Source: Vibrionaceae bacterium (GTDB taxonomy: Bacteria > Pseudomonadota > Gammaproteobacteria > Enterobacterales > Vibrionaceae). From it: a stretch of DNA of 64,000 nucleotides. Within the stretch, counting starts at the first letter, position 1. Every line of letters begins with the position of its first letter. The notes beneath the pieces are model-generated. The model was not told where the DNA came from, did no database searches, and saw only the letters and a list, made by a program, of their open reading frames with translations. Position numbers and translations under genes: made by a program. Positions 38,824 through 47,944 of the stretch are shown piece by piece. The stretch covers positions 248,001-312,000 of the forward strand of contig JAAEZQ010000001.1 in the NCBI GenBank assembly GCA_018222805.1, in the 5' to 3' direction.

Positions 38824-39171
38824 TTACGCTGGAGTAACAGTCTTAAGATTTTCCGAAGTCATTTTCTCAACGTCTTCTTTGAATTCTTTTGCGATAGCTT
38901 GCAGCTTGTTGCTGTCATCCATCATTTGTTGAGAAAGCTTAGTCATTACGCTTAGCTGCTGGCTATTGAATGCAGTCAGAGAAGTCACGTCTTTGATTTC
39001 TGACGCAGCTTTCATTTGCGTAATACCCATTTCACTGTACGTACGCATCGCGTTTAGTTGAAGCTCAGTCAGCACTTCAACGTTTTTAGTCACAAGCTTG
39101 TTGAACTTCATGTAAGGTTCTAGTGTTTTCTCTGTTTGATCGCTGAATGTTTTGAAAAAATCAGTGTACAT
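38824..39171 (-). CDS. phaP: Phasin family protein (PHA granule coat)
   Basis: A 115-residue, almost wholly helical amphipathic protein matching the phasin pattern (FKTFSDQTEKTLEPYMKFNKL, shortened). Phasins coat polyester granules and limit coalescence. AGGAG lies 8 bases before the ATG. Between phaA and phaC on the same strand. Confidence 0.88.
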   Translation of the reverse strand: MYTDFFKTFSDQTEKTLEPYMKFNKLVTKNVEVLTELQLNAMRTYSEMGITQMKAASEIKDVTSLTAFNSQQLSVMTKLSQQMMDDSNKLQAIAKEFKEDVEKMTSENLKTVTPA

Positions 39172-39215
39172 GGTGTATCTCCTAGATAAATGAATATAAA
39201 TGTCCGTTTAAAAAA

Positions 39216-40424
39216 TTACTTAATTGCTTTTAGAATGACAGCTGTCCCCATACCGCCACCCACACACAGTGAAGCCACACCGTATTGGGCGTCCTGCTTA
39301 TGAAGTTCGTGAACTAAAGTGACCAGAATTCGGTTGCCAGATGCACCAAGTGGGTGACCTAACGCAATCGCACCGCCATTGAAGTTTGCTTTATCTTGAA
39401 TCGTATTGACCGGAACTTGGTTTGTTTCTGCCAACTGATGAATCACCCCAAGAGCCTGAGCTGCAAAGGCTTCATTCAACTCATATACATCAATATCCTG
39501 AATATTGATCTCTGCTTTCGCTAGCGCTTTATTCACCGATTCAACTGGCCCGAGCCCCATGATCTTCGGATCGATACCTGACTGCGCATAACTCACAATC
39601 TCAGCCAGAGGTGTCAAGCCATGCACTTGAACTGCGCTTTCTGATGCCACGATGATCGCACTCGCACCATCGTTGATACCTGACGCGTTACCCGCGGTCA
39701 CCGTACCTTCGCGGTCAAATGCAGGGCGCAGCTTGCTCAAACCTTCGAGTGTTGCATTTGCCTTTGGATATTCGTCTGTATCAAACAGAATCTTTTCACG
39801 GCGCTGCATTACTTCAACCGGTACAATTTCATCTTTGAATTTACCCGCTTCAATCGCAGCGACTGCTTTTTGTTGGCTGGCTAAGGCATAGGCGTCTTGC
39901 TGCTCTCGGGTAATACCCACTTCCTTCGCCACGTTTTCCGCGGTCACGCCCATATGGTACTGATTAAAGATATCCGTTAGCCCGTCCGTAATGAGCAGAT
40001 CTTTCATTTCCATGTTGCCCATCTTGTTACCATCGCGGACGCTACTTGGTACCGTGAAAGGGATTTGAGACATCACCTCAACACCAGCAGCAACCACTAC
40101 TTGCGCATCGCCGTTACGAATGTGAGCTACAGCATCCATCACGGTTTTCATGCCGCTACCACACACCATATTGACGCCATACGCTGGCACAGACTCTGGT
40201 ATACCCGCGAATAATGCCGCTTGGCGACCCACGCCCATCCCCTGGCCTGCGCTAACAACATTACCAACAATTACTTCATCGATCTTATCGCCACTCAGTT
40301 TTGCAGCTTCGAGAGCACCTTTAATAGCGACTGCCGCTAAGTTGCCCGCCGACGTATTTTTTAAACTTCCACCGAATGCGCCAATTGGTGTACGCTTTGC
40401 TGCTACGATATAAACTTTTTCCAT
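39216..40424 (-). CDS. phaA: Acetyl-CoA acetyltransferase (beta-ketothiolase) PhaA
   Basis: A 402-residue thiolase that condenses two acetyl-CoA to acetoacetyl-CoA. The acyl-Cys is in [11 protein letters not shown] (about residue 90), the base His in [17 protein letters not shown], and the second Cys near the C-terminus in SLCVGGGMG. Two ATG codons at the start; the second is adopted. phaB precedes it by 11 bases. Confidence 0.95.
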   Translation of the reverse strand: MEKVYIVAAKRTPIGAFGGSLKNTSAGNLAAVAIKGALEAAKLSGDKIDEVIVGNVVSAGQGMGVGRQAALFAGIPESVPAYGVNMVCGSGMKTVMDAVAHIRNGDAQVVVAAGVEVMSQIPFTVPSSVRDGNKMGNMEMKDLLITDGLTDIFNQYHMGVTAENVAKEVGITREQQDAYALASQQKAVAAIEAGKFKDEIVPVEVMQRREKILFDTDEYPKANATLEGLSKLRPAFDREGTVTAGNASGINDGASAIIVASESAVQVHGLTPLAEIVSYAQSGIDPKIMGLGPVESVNKALAKAEINIQDIDVYELNEAFAAQALGVIHQLAETNQVPVNTIQDKANFNGGAIALGHPLGASGNRILVTLVHELHKQDAQYGVASLCVGGGMGTAVILKAIK

Positions 40425-40435
40425 CATCTCTATCC

Positions 40436-41176
40436 TTAGTGCATGTAAAGGCCGCCGTTCACCGACAGTGTTTCGCCAGTGATATATGCGCCTGCATCAC
40501 TCACTAAGAAGCTAACAGATGCTGCAATCTCTTCTGGTGTCGCTAAACGCTTCATTGGAATTTGATTAGTAATCGACTCCAACACTTCAGGTTTCATTTG
40601 CTCTACCATTGGCGTTCCGGTGTACCCCGGAGCAATCACGTTGACGGTAACGCCTGAGCGTGCACCTTCGAAAGCCAACGCTTTAGAAAAGCCAATCATC
40701 CCAGCTTTCGCAGCACTGTAATTCGCTTGACCAAACTGACCTTTGAGCCCATTAACCGATGAGATATTGATGATACGTCCGCCACCTTTTTCACACATTG
40801 CCGCGAAAATTGGCTGAGTAACGTTGAACAAACTATTGAGGTTGGTATTGATCACGTCGTTCCAAGCTTCTGCAGTCATCTTCTTGAAGACGCCATCACG
40901 AGTGATACCTGCGTTGTTGACCACAACATCAAGCGTCCCCTCTTCTTGAAGCAAAAGTGCTAGCTTTTCTGCACATTGAGCTGTGTCGGTAACATCTAAC
41001 TCCAAAAGGCGAACCTGATCTTTGGTGAAGCCTTTGCTGTTAAACCATTCCAACGCACACTCATAGTTGCCAGTGCTGTAAGTAGCGATAACTCGAAAGC
41101 CATCGTTCACTAATTGAGAGGAAATTGCGGAACCAATTCCGCCTTTTGACCCAGTGATCAAAGCGACTTTATTCAT
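40436..41176 (-). CDS. phaB: Acetoacetyl-CoA reductase PhaB
   Basis: A 246-residue short-chain dehydrogenase that makes (R)-3-hydroxybutyryl-CoA with NADPH. It has the GSKGGIGSA cofactor loop near residue 9, NNAG at about 88, the catalytic Ser and YSAAK, and an SVNGG ending. ATG 41176 follows GGAG by 6 bases; the longer frame to 41188 is unlikely. First gene of the operon. Confidence 0.94.
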   Translation of the reverse strand: MNKVALITGSKGGIGSAISSQLVNDGFRVIATYSTGNYECALEWFNSKGFTKDQVRLLELDVTDTAQCAEKLALLLQEEGTLDVVVNNAGITRDGVFKKMTAEAWNDVINTNLNSLFNVTQPIFAAMCEKGGGRIINISSVNGLKGQFGQANYSAAKAGMIGFSKALAFEGARSGVTVNVIAPGYTGTPMVEQMKPEVLESITNQIPMKRLATPEEIAASVSFLVSDAGAYITGETLSVNGGLYMH

Positions 41177-41871
41177 TGACGACTCCATTCTTTATTGAGA
41201 ATAAAAACAAATCTACTAATTAAAAATCCGAAGTGTTTAATAATCCATTCGGCAGCAATCCGTTAGTGCCTTTTGTTTTAATTTAATCCATAAGTATTAC
41301 ATTTCAAATAATACTATAGTCTATTTTCGTATTATTGATTTAGATCCCACAAACAATGAAAAGTTAAACAAATGATAAATAATTGTTAAATAAAAAACAA
41401 GGCGTTGTTTTTGAATGAAATTAAAGATTAAGACAGGTCATATCAAAACACTCAAAATCATATCAATCAATCACTTAACACAACAAAAGGCGATTACACT
41501 CTTTAGTGAAATAAGATCATATTTAATATTACCGATAATTTTATAAATAAAAAATAGAGTATTGATTCAAAATTAATCATGATTAAATTAATGTAAACGT
41601 TTACTGCGTTTAAAACAGAATGTTCGAATTATTAATCACACTTGAACATAAACTGTAAAAGATAATTATTGGGATCAATAATAATTCGCTCTGAGCTGGT
41701 GCAAGCGCACTAATATGACGCAGTGATTAAACTATTGTGTATTTTAATTTAATATATCTAATTAAGTTCAATAATATAAATATAAAAGTGATTAAAAGTT
41801 AGTAGTAGCATCTACAACGACTTTGCACTATCTTTGTGAGTCTTCCTTTTATTAGACAATCGATAACACCT
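41177..41871. promoter_or_regulatory. Divergent control region between phaB and the LysE exporter
   Basis: 695 bp, very AT-rich and without coding signal. It has two palindromes close together, TTAATCATGATTAA at 41573-41586 and GTAAACGTTTAC at 41593-41604; the second resembles LacI/PurR-type operators. A TATTATTGAT word near 41329 resembles half of the vibrio LuxR/OpaR site, and PHB synthesis is known to be under quorum control in V. harveyi, but the other half is poor. Confidence 0.4.
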
Positions 41872-42492
41872 ATGAATATGACATTGCTTAGTATGTTCAT
41901 CCCTACCTTCTTTTTTGTTTCCATTACGCCAGGGATGTGTATGACACTTGCACTCACGTTAGGAATGAGTGTCGGGTATCGACGCGCGTTATGGATGATG
42001 ATGGGTGAGCTGGCTGGGGTTGCCCTTGTTTCGATCTCAGCAGTGCTGGGCATAGCGGCAATTATGCTTAATTATCCGTGGTTATTTATCGTACTTAAAT
42101 TTCTCGGTGGCGCCTATTTGCTATACCTAGGCATTGAAATGTGGCGATCCCGAGGCAAACTTGCCATCAATCTAGAGACAGCATCCGCCTTGCCTCAAGG
42201 CAACTGGAACTTAGTCATTCAAGGTTTCGTAACTGCGATTGCGAACCCAAAAGGCTGGGCTTTTATGATTTCTCTACTCCCACCATTTATTGATCAAAAT
42301 GCGGCTCTTGCGCCTCAATTGGCCGTGTTAATTTCGATCATTCTGATGTTTGAATTCCTCTGTATGTCCCTCTACGCAACCGGAGGGAAAGGGTTAAAAC
42401 GTGTACTTGGGCATTCAAAAAATGTCCGTCTGATGAACCGCGTAGCGGGCACTTTGATGATGGGTGTAGGCGTTTGGCTATTAATGAGTTAA
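41872..42492 (+). CDS. LysE/RhtB-family amino acid exporter
   Basis: A 206-residue inner membrane protein with about six helices and the family opening FFFVSITPGMCMTLALTLGMS, GGAYLLYLG and ANPKGWAFM. It exports an amino acid or derivative, unspecified. ATG 41872 gives the usual family start; an upstream GTG frame at 41836 adds 12 polar residues. The ribosome site is weak in either case. It is intact, unlike the LysE remnant at 2508. Confidence 0.88.
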   Translation: MNMTLLSMFIPTFFFVSITPGMCMTLALTLGMSVGYRRALWMMMGELAGVALVSISAVLGIAAIMLNYPWLFIVLKFLGGAYLLYLGIEMWRSRGKLAINLETASALPQGNWNLVIQGFVTAIANPKGWAFMISLLPPFIDQNAALAPQLAVLISIILMFEFLCMSLYATGGKGLKRVLGHSKNVRLMNRVAGTLMMGVGVWLLMS

Positions 42493-42583
42493 TGGTAAAG
42501 AGGTGATTTCTGATAGAACTCTAAAAGCTTTCCCATATAGCTATTTCAACCAAAACAATCTTATTTCCATCCCGATGACATTA

Positions 42584-42615
42584 AAAAACGCCACTCTAAA
42601 TGAGTGGCATTTTTC
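42584..42615. terminator. Bidirectional terminator between the LysE exporter and secF
   Basis: GCCACTC, loop TAAAT, GAGTGGC with an A run to the left and a T run to the right. Confidence 0.88.
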
Positions 42616-42640
42616 GCTTACCTGCAAGCACAAATATACA

Positions 42641-43543
42641 TTAAGGCGCAGTATCAACCTCTACTGGTAAATAATGCTTTGACTCCAGTTTCAATCGCTC
42701 TGGTAAAACGGTACCAATTGAAATAGACGACCACGTACCGGACAATACCCCAATAAACATGGCGGTAGAAAACCCAGCCAACGCGGCACCGCCCATGATC
42801 CACAATGCCCCGACCGTGATTAATGTCGTTCCTGATGTCACCATGGTACGAGAAAATGTTGCAATAACAGCTTGATCATTGATCTCTTCCGTTTTCCAGG
42901 TCTGTTTCGCGATTAGTAACTCTCGAATTCGGTCAGCGATGATGATCGAATCATTGAGAGAGTAACCAAGAATCGCCAAAATTGCGGCAAAAACGGTTAG
43001 GTTAAACTCCATCTGGGTAATAGCGAAGAAACCGAGTACAAGCACCACATCGTGTGCGAGGGCGAACAATGATCCGCTGGCTAAACGCCATTCAAAACGG
43101 AAACATAAGTAAGCCAAGATGGTCAATACCGAAACGAGCAGCGCCAGACCACCTTGCTCAAACAGATCCTGACCAACTTGCGCCCCTACGATACTGTTAC
43201 TGACCACATCGACTTGATGCGAAATCGGCTTTAATACATCCGCAACACTTGCTAGCTCTTGTCCTTGTTCTGGTGCTGAATAGCGAATAACCCAGCGACC
43301 TTCTTCGCCAGAACGAGTCACTGATGTCGATTCACCCAACTCGGGCTGCAACGCACTCAGCACATCTTGATTGGTTAACTGCTTGTCGATTTTAACTTCA
43401 GTCACCATGCCACCGGTAAAGTCGAGGCCTAGGTTTAACCCTCTCATTCCTAAAGCGGCTATCGCAATCACAGTTAAAATTAATGAAACCAAGGTAGTAA
43501 AGTAGCGAATTTTACGAATATGTTGCTGTAATATTTTGACCAT
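42641..43543 (-). CDS. secF: Protein translocase subunit SecF (second copy, SecF2)
   Basis: A 300-residue membrane protein with six helices. LNLGLDFTGGMVTEVKI, the periplasmic P4 domain, and the TM region with GYSLNDSIIIADRIRE identify SecF. With SecD it uses the ion gradient to pull exported proteins out of SecYEG. It starts 2 bases after the secD stop. No yajC is near, unlike the usual chromosome 1 set. Control by VemP marks this pair as SecDF2. Confidence 0.93.
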   Translation of the reverse strand: MVKILQQHIRKIRYFTTLVSLILTVIAIAALGMRGLNLGLDFTGGMVTEVKIDKQLTNQDVLSALQPELGESTSVTRSGEEGRWVIRYSAPEQGQELASVADVLKPISHQVDVVSNSIVGAQVGQDLFEQGGLALLVSVLTILAYLCFRFEWRLASGSLFALAHDVVLVLGFFAITQMEFNLTVFAAILAILGYSLNDSIIIADRIRELLIAKQTWKTEEINDQAVIATFSRTMVTSGTTLITVGALWIMGGAALAGFSTAMFIGVLSGTWSSISIGTVLPERLKLESKHYLPVEVDTAP

Positions 43544-43545
43544 GA

Positions 43546-45384
43546 TTAAACTCTCACATCACGACGGGCATCGCGGCCCCAAATTAAGTTGATCATTGCT
43601 CGAGACGCAAATACGCCAGTAAACATACTGGTTAACAGACCCAAACCTAGCGTTAACGCAAAGCCTTGTATCGGACCGTTACCAATGGCGTACAAAATCA
43701 CAGCGGTAATCATGGTGGTAATATTGGCATCAAGGATGGTGGCAAATGCGCTGTCAAAACCGAGATCGATAGCCTGCGCAAAGCTTCGGCCTTCGCGCAT
43801 TTTGTCTTTGATTCGTTCAAAAATAATCACGTTGGTATCTACAGCCATGCCGACTGTAAGCACTAAACCAGCGATACCCGGTAGAGTAAGAACTGCGCCC
43901 GGTAACAGAGCGATCAGCCCCAACAAACAAAGCATATTGGCACACAAAGCCACATTAGCGACCCAACCTAAACGGCGGTACCAAAGCGCCATAAACGCTA
44001 GCGTTAGACCTAAACCTAAAGCCAGTGCTGCAAAGCCATTTTGGATATTCTCAGCACCAAGAGAGGCACCGATTGTACGCTCTTCAACAATTGTGACCGG
44101 TGCGGTCAGAGAGCCAGCTCGCAGTAAAAGTGCCAGTTGCTGTGCTTCATCCATGCTTCCCGCGCCGGTAATACGGAACTGGCTGCCAAGCTGAGATTGA
44201 ATCGTCGCAACACTGATGACACGCTCGTTACGCTCAGTAACACCGCGTTCATTCGTCTTGTATTCACGGTAAACCGTCGCCATAGGTTTACCAATATGTG
44301 TGGCAGAAAAGTCACTCATTTTCTTACCACCAGCGTGGTCGAGCGAGATGTTTACCTCTGACATGCCCATTTTGTCGACGCCAGCACGGGCATTAACAAT
44401 ATGCTCACCCGTAAGTACCGGACGCTTGCTCAGTGTCACTGTGCGGCCATCATTGTCCTTGAGAACTAAATCTTGACTGCTTTGCGCTTTACTTGCGTCT
44501 TTCACTTCATAGAAAGCCAGACTGGCCGTTGCACCAATCACATTTTTCGCTTGTGCTGGGTCTTGCACACCAGGCAGCTCAATATGAATGCTCTCTTTGC
44601 CCTGACGCTGAACGAGCGCCTCCGTGATACCCAGCTCTTCAATTCGACCACGCATGATCTTCAGGTTCTGCAGTAATGTGGTTGACTGGAATTCCTGAAT
44701 ATTTTGTTCACTAGGCTCCAGAACGAAGCCTCTCACTGAGCTTTTTGCTACCCATCCTGGGTAATTTTGCTGCAAGAATAGGTTTACCTCAGCGAGTGCC
44801 TTTTCACTCTCGCAGTTTACAGCAATACGATTACCACTTTCAGCGCGAACCTGAACACCACGTACACGTTGCTCACGCAGGTCAGCTTTGATCTCGTCTA
44901 TCAGTGCATATCTTTGCTCTTCGAATGCTTTATTCACATCAACATTCAATAGAAATTGCACTCCCCCCCGAAGATCGAGGCCCAGTTTAATGGGGTTAAA
45001 GCCCATCTCACTTAACCATTCTGGCGCGACAGAGACATACGAGAAGCTGATTGTGTCATCTTTATCCAACTGTTTATTGAGCAGAGCACGAGCTTTAGTT
45101 TGAGTGTCTTCGCTGCCAAAAACGATGGTTGTTTTGCCATCCTTTTCGATGATTCTGTCGGTGGAAATATGGTTCGTTTTGAACAATTGATTGAGTTGTA
45201 CCAGTGACATTTCACTCTGGTTTTGTTCAGAAAAAGTCACTTGGATCGATGGCTGCTCGCCAAACCAGGTCGGAATGGCACTCAGCGTCAGAATAATGAT
45301 TGTCGCGATAAGCACGACATATTTCCAAGCAGAATAGTGGTTTAGTAATTTTCTACTTTTCGCTGGTCTTGGTGTTTTCTTCAT
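43546..45384 (-). CDS. secD: Protein translocase subunit SecD (second copy, SecD2, under VemP control)
   Basis: A 612-residue protein: TM1, a large periplasmic P1 domain starting LGLDLRGGVQFLLNVDV, and five C-terminal helices with VGMAVDTNVIIFERIKD. In V. alginolyticus SecDF2 is the proton-driven pair made when the sodium-driven SecDF1 is limiting. The ribosome site is inside RNA structure (see 45386-45554). The start is ATG 45384; it overlaps the TGA of a four-codon ORF (ATG ATG TTT ATA TGA) at 45395-45381. Confidence 0.93.
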   Translation of the reverse strand: MKKTPRPAKSRKLLNHYSAWKYVVLIATIIILTLSAIPTWFGEQPSIQVTFSEQNQSEMSLVQLNQLFKTNHISTDRIIEKDGKTTIVFGSEDTQTKARALLNKQLDKDDTISFSYVSVAPEWLSEMGFNPIKLGLDLRGGVQFLLNVDVNKAFEEQRYALIDEIKADLREQRVRGVQVRAESGNRIAVNCESEKALAEVNLFLQQNYPGWVAKSSVRGFVLEPSEQNIQEFQSTTLLQNLKIMRGRIEELGITEALVQRQGKESIHIELPGVQDPAQAKNVIGATASLAFYEVKDASKAQSSQDLVLKDNDGRTVTLSKRPVLTGEHIVNARAGVDKMGMSEVNISLDHAGGKKMSDFSATHIGKPMATVYREYKTNERGVTERNERVISVATIQSQLGSQFRITGAGSMDEAQQLALLLRAGSLTAPVTIVEERTIGASLGAENIQNGFAALALGLGLTLAFMALWYRRLGWVANVALCANMLCLLGLIALLPGAVLTLPGIAGLVLTVGMAVDTNVIIFERIKDKMREGRSFAQAIDLGFDSAFATILDANITTMITAVILYAIGNGPIQGFALTLGLGLLTSMFTGVFASRAMINLIWGRDARRDVRV

Positions 45385-45385
45385 A

Positions 45386-45554
45386 TAAACATCATCCCTT
45401 CACCATTCGGTGAAGATTTTACTTTGATAGAGTCAAGACACGACAACCTACACCCAGAACAGGTTCCGGGGTACAGAATGCTCAGAACATTAACCTGTTC
45501 TGATGAATACCGTCGTGTTGAGATTGCACATATTGTGCAGAGTGATGGTGTTTA
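45386..45554 (-). promoter_or_regulatory. vemP-secD RNA switch: structures that hide the secD ribosome site
   Basis: In the message, UAAACACCAUC at the vemP stop (45554-45544) can pair with GAUGAUGUUUA just before the secD ATG (45396-45386), 10 of 11 pairs, closing off the start. Between them is a large hairpin: ACACGAC (45518-45512 strand) with GUCGUGU (45444-45438) and AGAACAGGUU with AACCUGUUCU (45501-45492 with 45465-45456). A second small hairpin CUUCACC-GAAU-GGUGAAG (45415-45398) covers the GGUGAAGG ribosome site. A ribosome held at VemP Gln156 would cover the first arm and free the start. Confidence 0.8.
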
Positions 45555-46031
45555 AGCAGAAAACTGGCTATTGAGGGCAACATACATAGCATTGGTTTCT
45601 TTCCAACCAGAAATACGGTAGTCGCTTGTGAAGTGATTAAAAACGGACTGGTTTTGACGCCAGTTGATATTGATTAGGCTGTAACTATAACCGACATCAG
45701 CATAGAAAGGCGCATTGAGGTCGCCAACAAACTCGATATCTTCATCATCAAGCCCCTCTCTTATATGAGAGAGCCAGCGCTGCGAATTAAATATCGCCGA
45801 TGAATCTGAGTTGGCATGACCTTCAGACACAGGCGCTCGCGTGGACTCTTCTGAAGCATCAGAAAAATCAGCGTCTGAAATTGGTGATGTGCTTGCCTCT
45901 ACAAAGGGTTGCAGTTTACTAAAATACGGTAAGTGAGCTTTCTGATCAGCTTGGGCAGCTGAAACATGCACTGGTAACAATACCATTGCAAGCAACAGAA
46001 AAAGTAGTTTTTTCATATAAATCAGAAGCAT
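45552..46031 (-). CDS. vemP: VemP, export-monitoring translation-arrest peptide controlling secDF2
   Basis: A 159-residue secretory protein with a signal peptide (MKKLLFLLLAMVLLPVHVSA after a five-residue extension). Its end carries the arrest sequence RISGWKETNAMYVALNSQ, as known from V. alginolyticus VemP. Length is the same 159 residues, and Gln156, the known stall codon, is present (codon 45566-45564), three residues before the end. Known mechanism: arrest is released by active export; when export or Na+ is low the stalled ribosome unfolds RNA and allows secD2F2 translation. ATG 46031 has GTGAG upstream. Confidence 0.93.
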   Translation of the reverse strand: MLLIYMKKLLFLLLAMVLLPVHVSAAQADQKAHLPYFSKLQPFVEASTSPISDADFSDASEESTRAPVSEGHANSDSSAIFNSQRWLSHIREGLDDEDIEFVGDLNAPFYADVGYSYSLININWRQNQSVFNHFTSDYRISGWKETNAMYVALNSQFSA

Positions 46032-46165
46032 GAAAACTCACAAAATGAAAGACAAGCCGAGTTTACTCACCCGGTCTGATGATATTATGCCTATCGATTA
46101 GGGTTAACAACTAAAAAGATCTAAATCTCGGATTCCGACTTTGCCATCACTCAAGCACCTTGCAT

Positions 46166-46834
46166 TTATCGATAGAATATTTCCTCACTATCGACATCCA
46201 GATAGATTTTATTCTCTTGTTCCAAACCACCGCAGTATATGAAGTAGACATTACGCTCCTTATAAGTGACAGAACGAACCCATCCTCCAAGTTCTTTGAA
46301 ATCTTCCGGTTCACACGCATTATCGTCCAATAACAGTTGTGTCTTGTTGCGGAATATTTCTAGATTTTCTTTTAAATCGTCTGACTTTTGTAAGTACCCA
46401 TCGAGTACCTCTAAGCGCTCTTGTTCTTTGATCACTGGCTCAGCATCAGAAAGACCTTTAGCATCTAACCATTCCGCGGTTTCCTCCCCTCCTTCTTTAT
46501 AAACGAGATAATCGGAAATACGATACCAACCATTAGATTTTTCTAAAACGGCGACTTTTTCTCCTTTGTAGATCGTATCGACGACTAAAGCGTTGTGGTT
46601 AGGTTTGTTGTATACACTAATCTGACGCTCAATAACGTAATACTCGGTAATTTCAGGCGGTACGGCTTCCAAATCCATTATCGGTTTTGGCGTTTCTTCT
46701 CGCACTTGAGGTTTAGGAGAAGGCGCTTCTGTTGCTTGTTTTGGCTGATCCTTTTGCATAAAGAAGAAATAGTAACCAGCGATGGCGCCCCCCAGCAGCA
46801 GAACAACAGCAATAGCGATAAGCGCTTTCTTCAT
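46166..46834 (-). CDS. Membrane-anchored SH3b-domain protein, function unknown
   Basis: A 222-residue protein: one N-terminal transmembrane segment (ALIAIAVVLLLGGAIAGYYFFF), a Pro/Lys/Glu-rich linker (about 28-55), a bacterial SH3 domain (about 64-125; ISVYNKPNHNALVVDTIYKGEKVAVLEK, shortened), and a C-terminal domain with two Cys. SH3b domains often bind wall peptides. It sits upstream of vemP on the same strand with a gap of 134 bases and is probably separate from it. Confidence 0.7.
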   Translation of the reverse strand: MKKALIAIAVVLLLGGAIAGYYFFFMQKDQPKQATEAPSPKPQVREETPKPIMDLEAVPPEITEYYVIERQISVYNKPNHNALVVDTIYKGEKVAVLEKSNGWYRISDYLVYKEGGEETAEWLDAKGLSDAEPVIKEQERLEVLDGYLQKSDDLKENLEIFRNKTQLLLDDNACEPEDFKELGGWVRSVTYKERNVYFIYCGGLEQENKIYLDVDSEEIFYR

Positions 46835-46938
46835 ATGTTTTCCCTTCTATTTTGGGAAAATATCCCAAAAGATACTTGATTATACTTCGCCAGCAATAAA
46901 CTATAGTTAAAAGAGTCGCTTAACTAACGTGAATAATA

Positions 46939-47505
46939 ATGATAAACAAGCTTAAATGGATACTGATGCTTTTTGCCTTCCCATCGGTATGCTATTCAAA
47001 TGTACCATGCAATCCATCCTCATGGGAGGATAACCTTAATGAATTCAACAGACTAGAGTCTAAGTATAATAAACATGTTAAAGTCTTCAACGCACTTCTG
47101 ATTGAACATAAACAGCGCCCACTATTATCAAAGGAATTTTCTCCTGACGAGCTTGCGTTGCTTTGGCGTGTAAAACAGCGTAGAGATATGCTCCAGACCC
47201 AATTAGAAGCTTCTATAAAATATCGTCAAGAGTTAACTCAAAAAGCCAGTGAAATAACCAGACTCAGTACACAATCTAAGTGGTCAGCCAATGGTTGGGG
47301 AAAATTAGCTCAAAGTTGTAAAATGTCGGACAATATGTCAAACCACATTACCGCAGACTGGTATCACAGTAATGCGAATCAACTTGCTGAAGACTTTACT
47401 AAATTATCCTCACTTTATCTTGGATTAGCCGCAGTCTACGATAGAGAAGCAACCGAATTAACATCTGCGCAACACAAAATAAACACCAATTCAGCCAAAC
47501 ACTAA
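46939..47505 (+). CDS. Secreted helical protein, function unknown
   Basis: A 188-residue protein with a signal peptide ending CYS-NVP and a mature part that is mostly helix and coiled coil (LNEFNRLESKYNKHVKVFN; LWRVKQRRDMLQTQLEAS). Two Cys residues (one early, one mid) may form a disulfide. Basic C-terminus. No known family recognised. Divergent from the SH3b gene. Confidence 0.65.
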   Translation: MINKLKWILMLFAFPSVCYSNVPCNPSSWEDNLNEFNRLESKYNKHVKVFNALLIEHKQRPLLSKEFSPDELALLWRVKQRRDMLQTQLEASIKYRQELTQKASEITRLSTQSKWSANGWGKLAQSCKMSDNMSNHITADWYHSNANQLAEDFTKLSSLYLGLAAVYDREATELTSAQHKINTNSAKH

Positions 47506-47660
47506 TCTGGCATACCATTTTGGATCATTTGCATTCAATCCTGATAGATTAAAGAGACATAGGTCACAATAATTCTTTACTTGTGGCCAATAATTGGTTA
47601 CTTTAGCCGTTAATAAAGTTTAACAAATAGTCACAACTGGCTGGGGATGATGCTACAAAA

Positions 47661-47894
47661 ATGGTTATCAATCGATTAAGTAACAGGCAAGACCCGAATA
47701 CTACTAAAGCCAAGTTTTTGTCAGTAGTTAGGCACGTAAAACAATTTGGTTCAATCAGTGATCTGGACCTTTGTAAAATCTTCGGAGAAACAATTTGGAG
47801 CGATGGGAGGGAATACCATTCAGCTGCTTTCTCATTTAAAGTTGATAGACGGACCGGCAATTGTGAAATATCACAATACAAAAACAGCCAATAA
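47661..47894 (+). CDS. Small 77-residue protein, function unknown
   Basis: A short basic protein (VRHVKQFGSISDLDLCKIFG; KVDRRTGNCEISQY) without signal peptide. The ribosome site is weak (GGGG about 14 bases upstream). A strong terminator begins 16 bases after the stop, which supports a real gene. An antisense frame (47603-47899) has no support. Confidence 0.5.
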   Translation: MVINRLSNRQDPNTTKAKFLSVVRHVKQFGSISDLDLCKIFGETIWSDGREYHSAAFSFKVDRRTGNCEISQYKNSQ

Positions 47895-47910
47895 GGCATA
47901 AAGAATTCTA

Positions 47911-47943
47911 AAGCGAAGTCAGCAAACGGACTTCGCTTTTTTG
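47911..47943. terminator. Bidirectional terminator between the 77-residue gene and the Lrp-type gene
   Basis: AAGCGAAGTC, loop AGCAAACG, GACTTCGCTTTTTT. Confidence 0.88.
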
Positions 47944-47944
47944 A

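Noticed and set aside
36724..41176. Class III PHA synthase (phaCE) system
   Set aside because: There is no phaE gene; the synthase length and operon fit class I with a phasin.
43589..44194. 201-codon open frame antisense to secD
   Set aside because: It is a shadow of the secD reading frame, with no ribosome site and low-complexity Ser/Ala/Pro composition.
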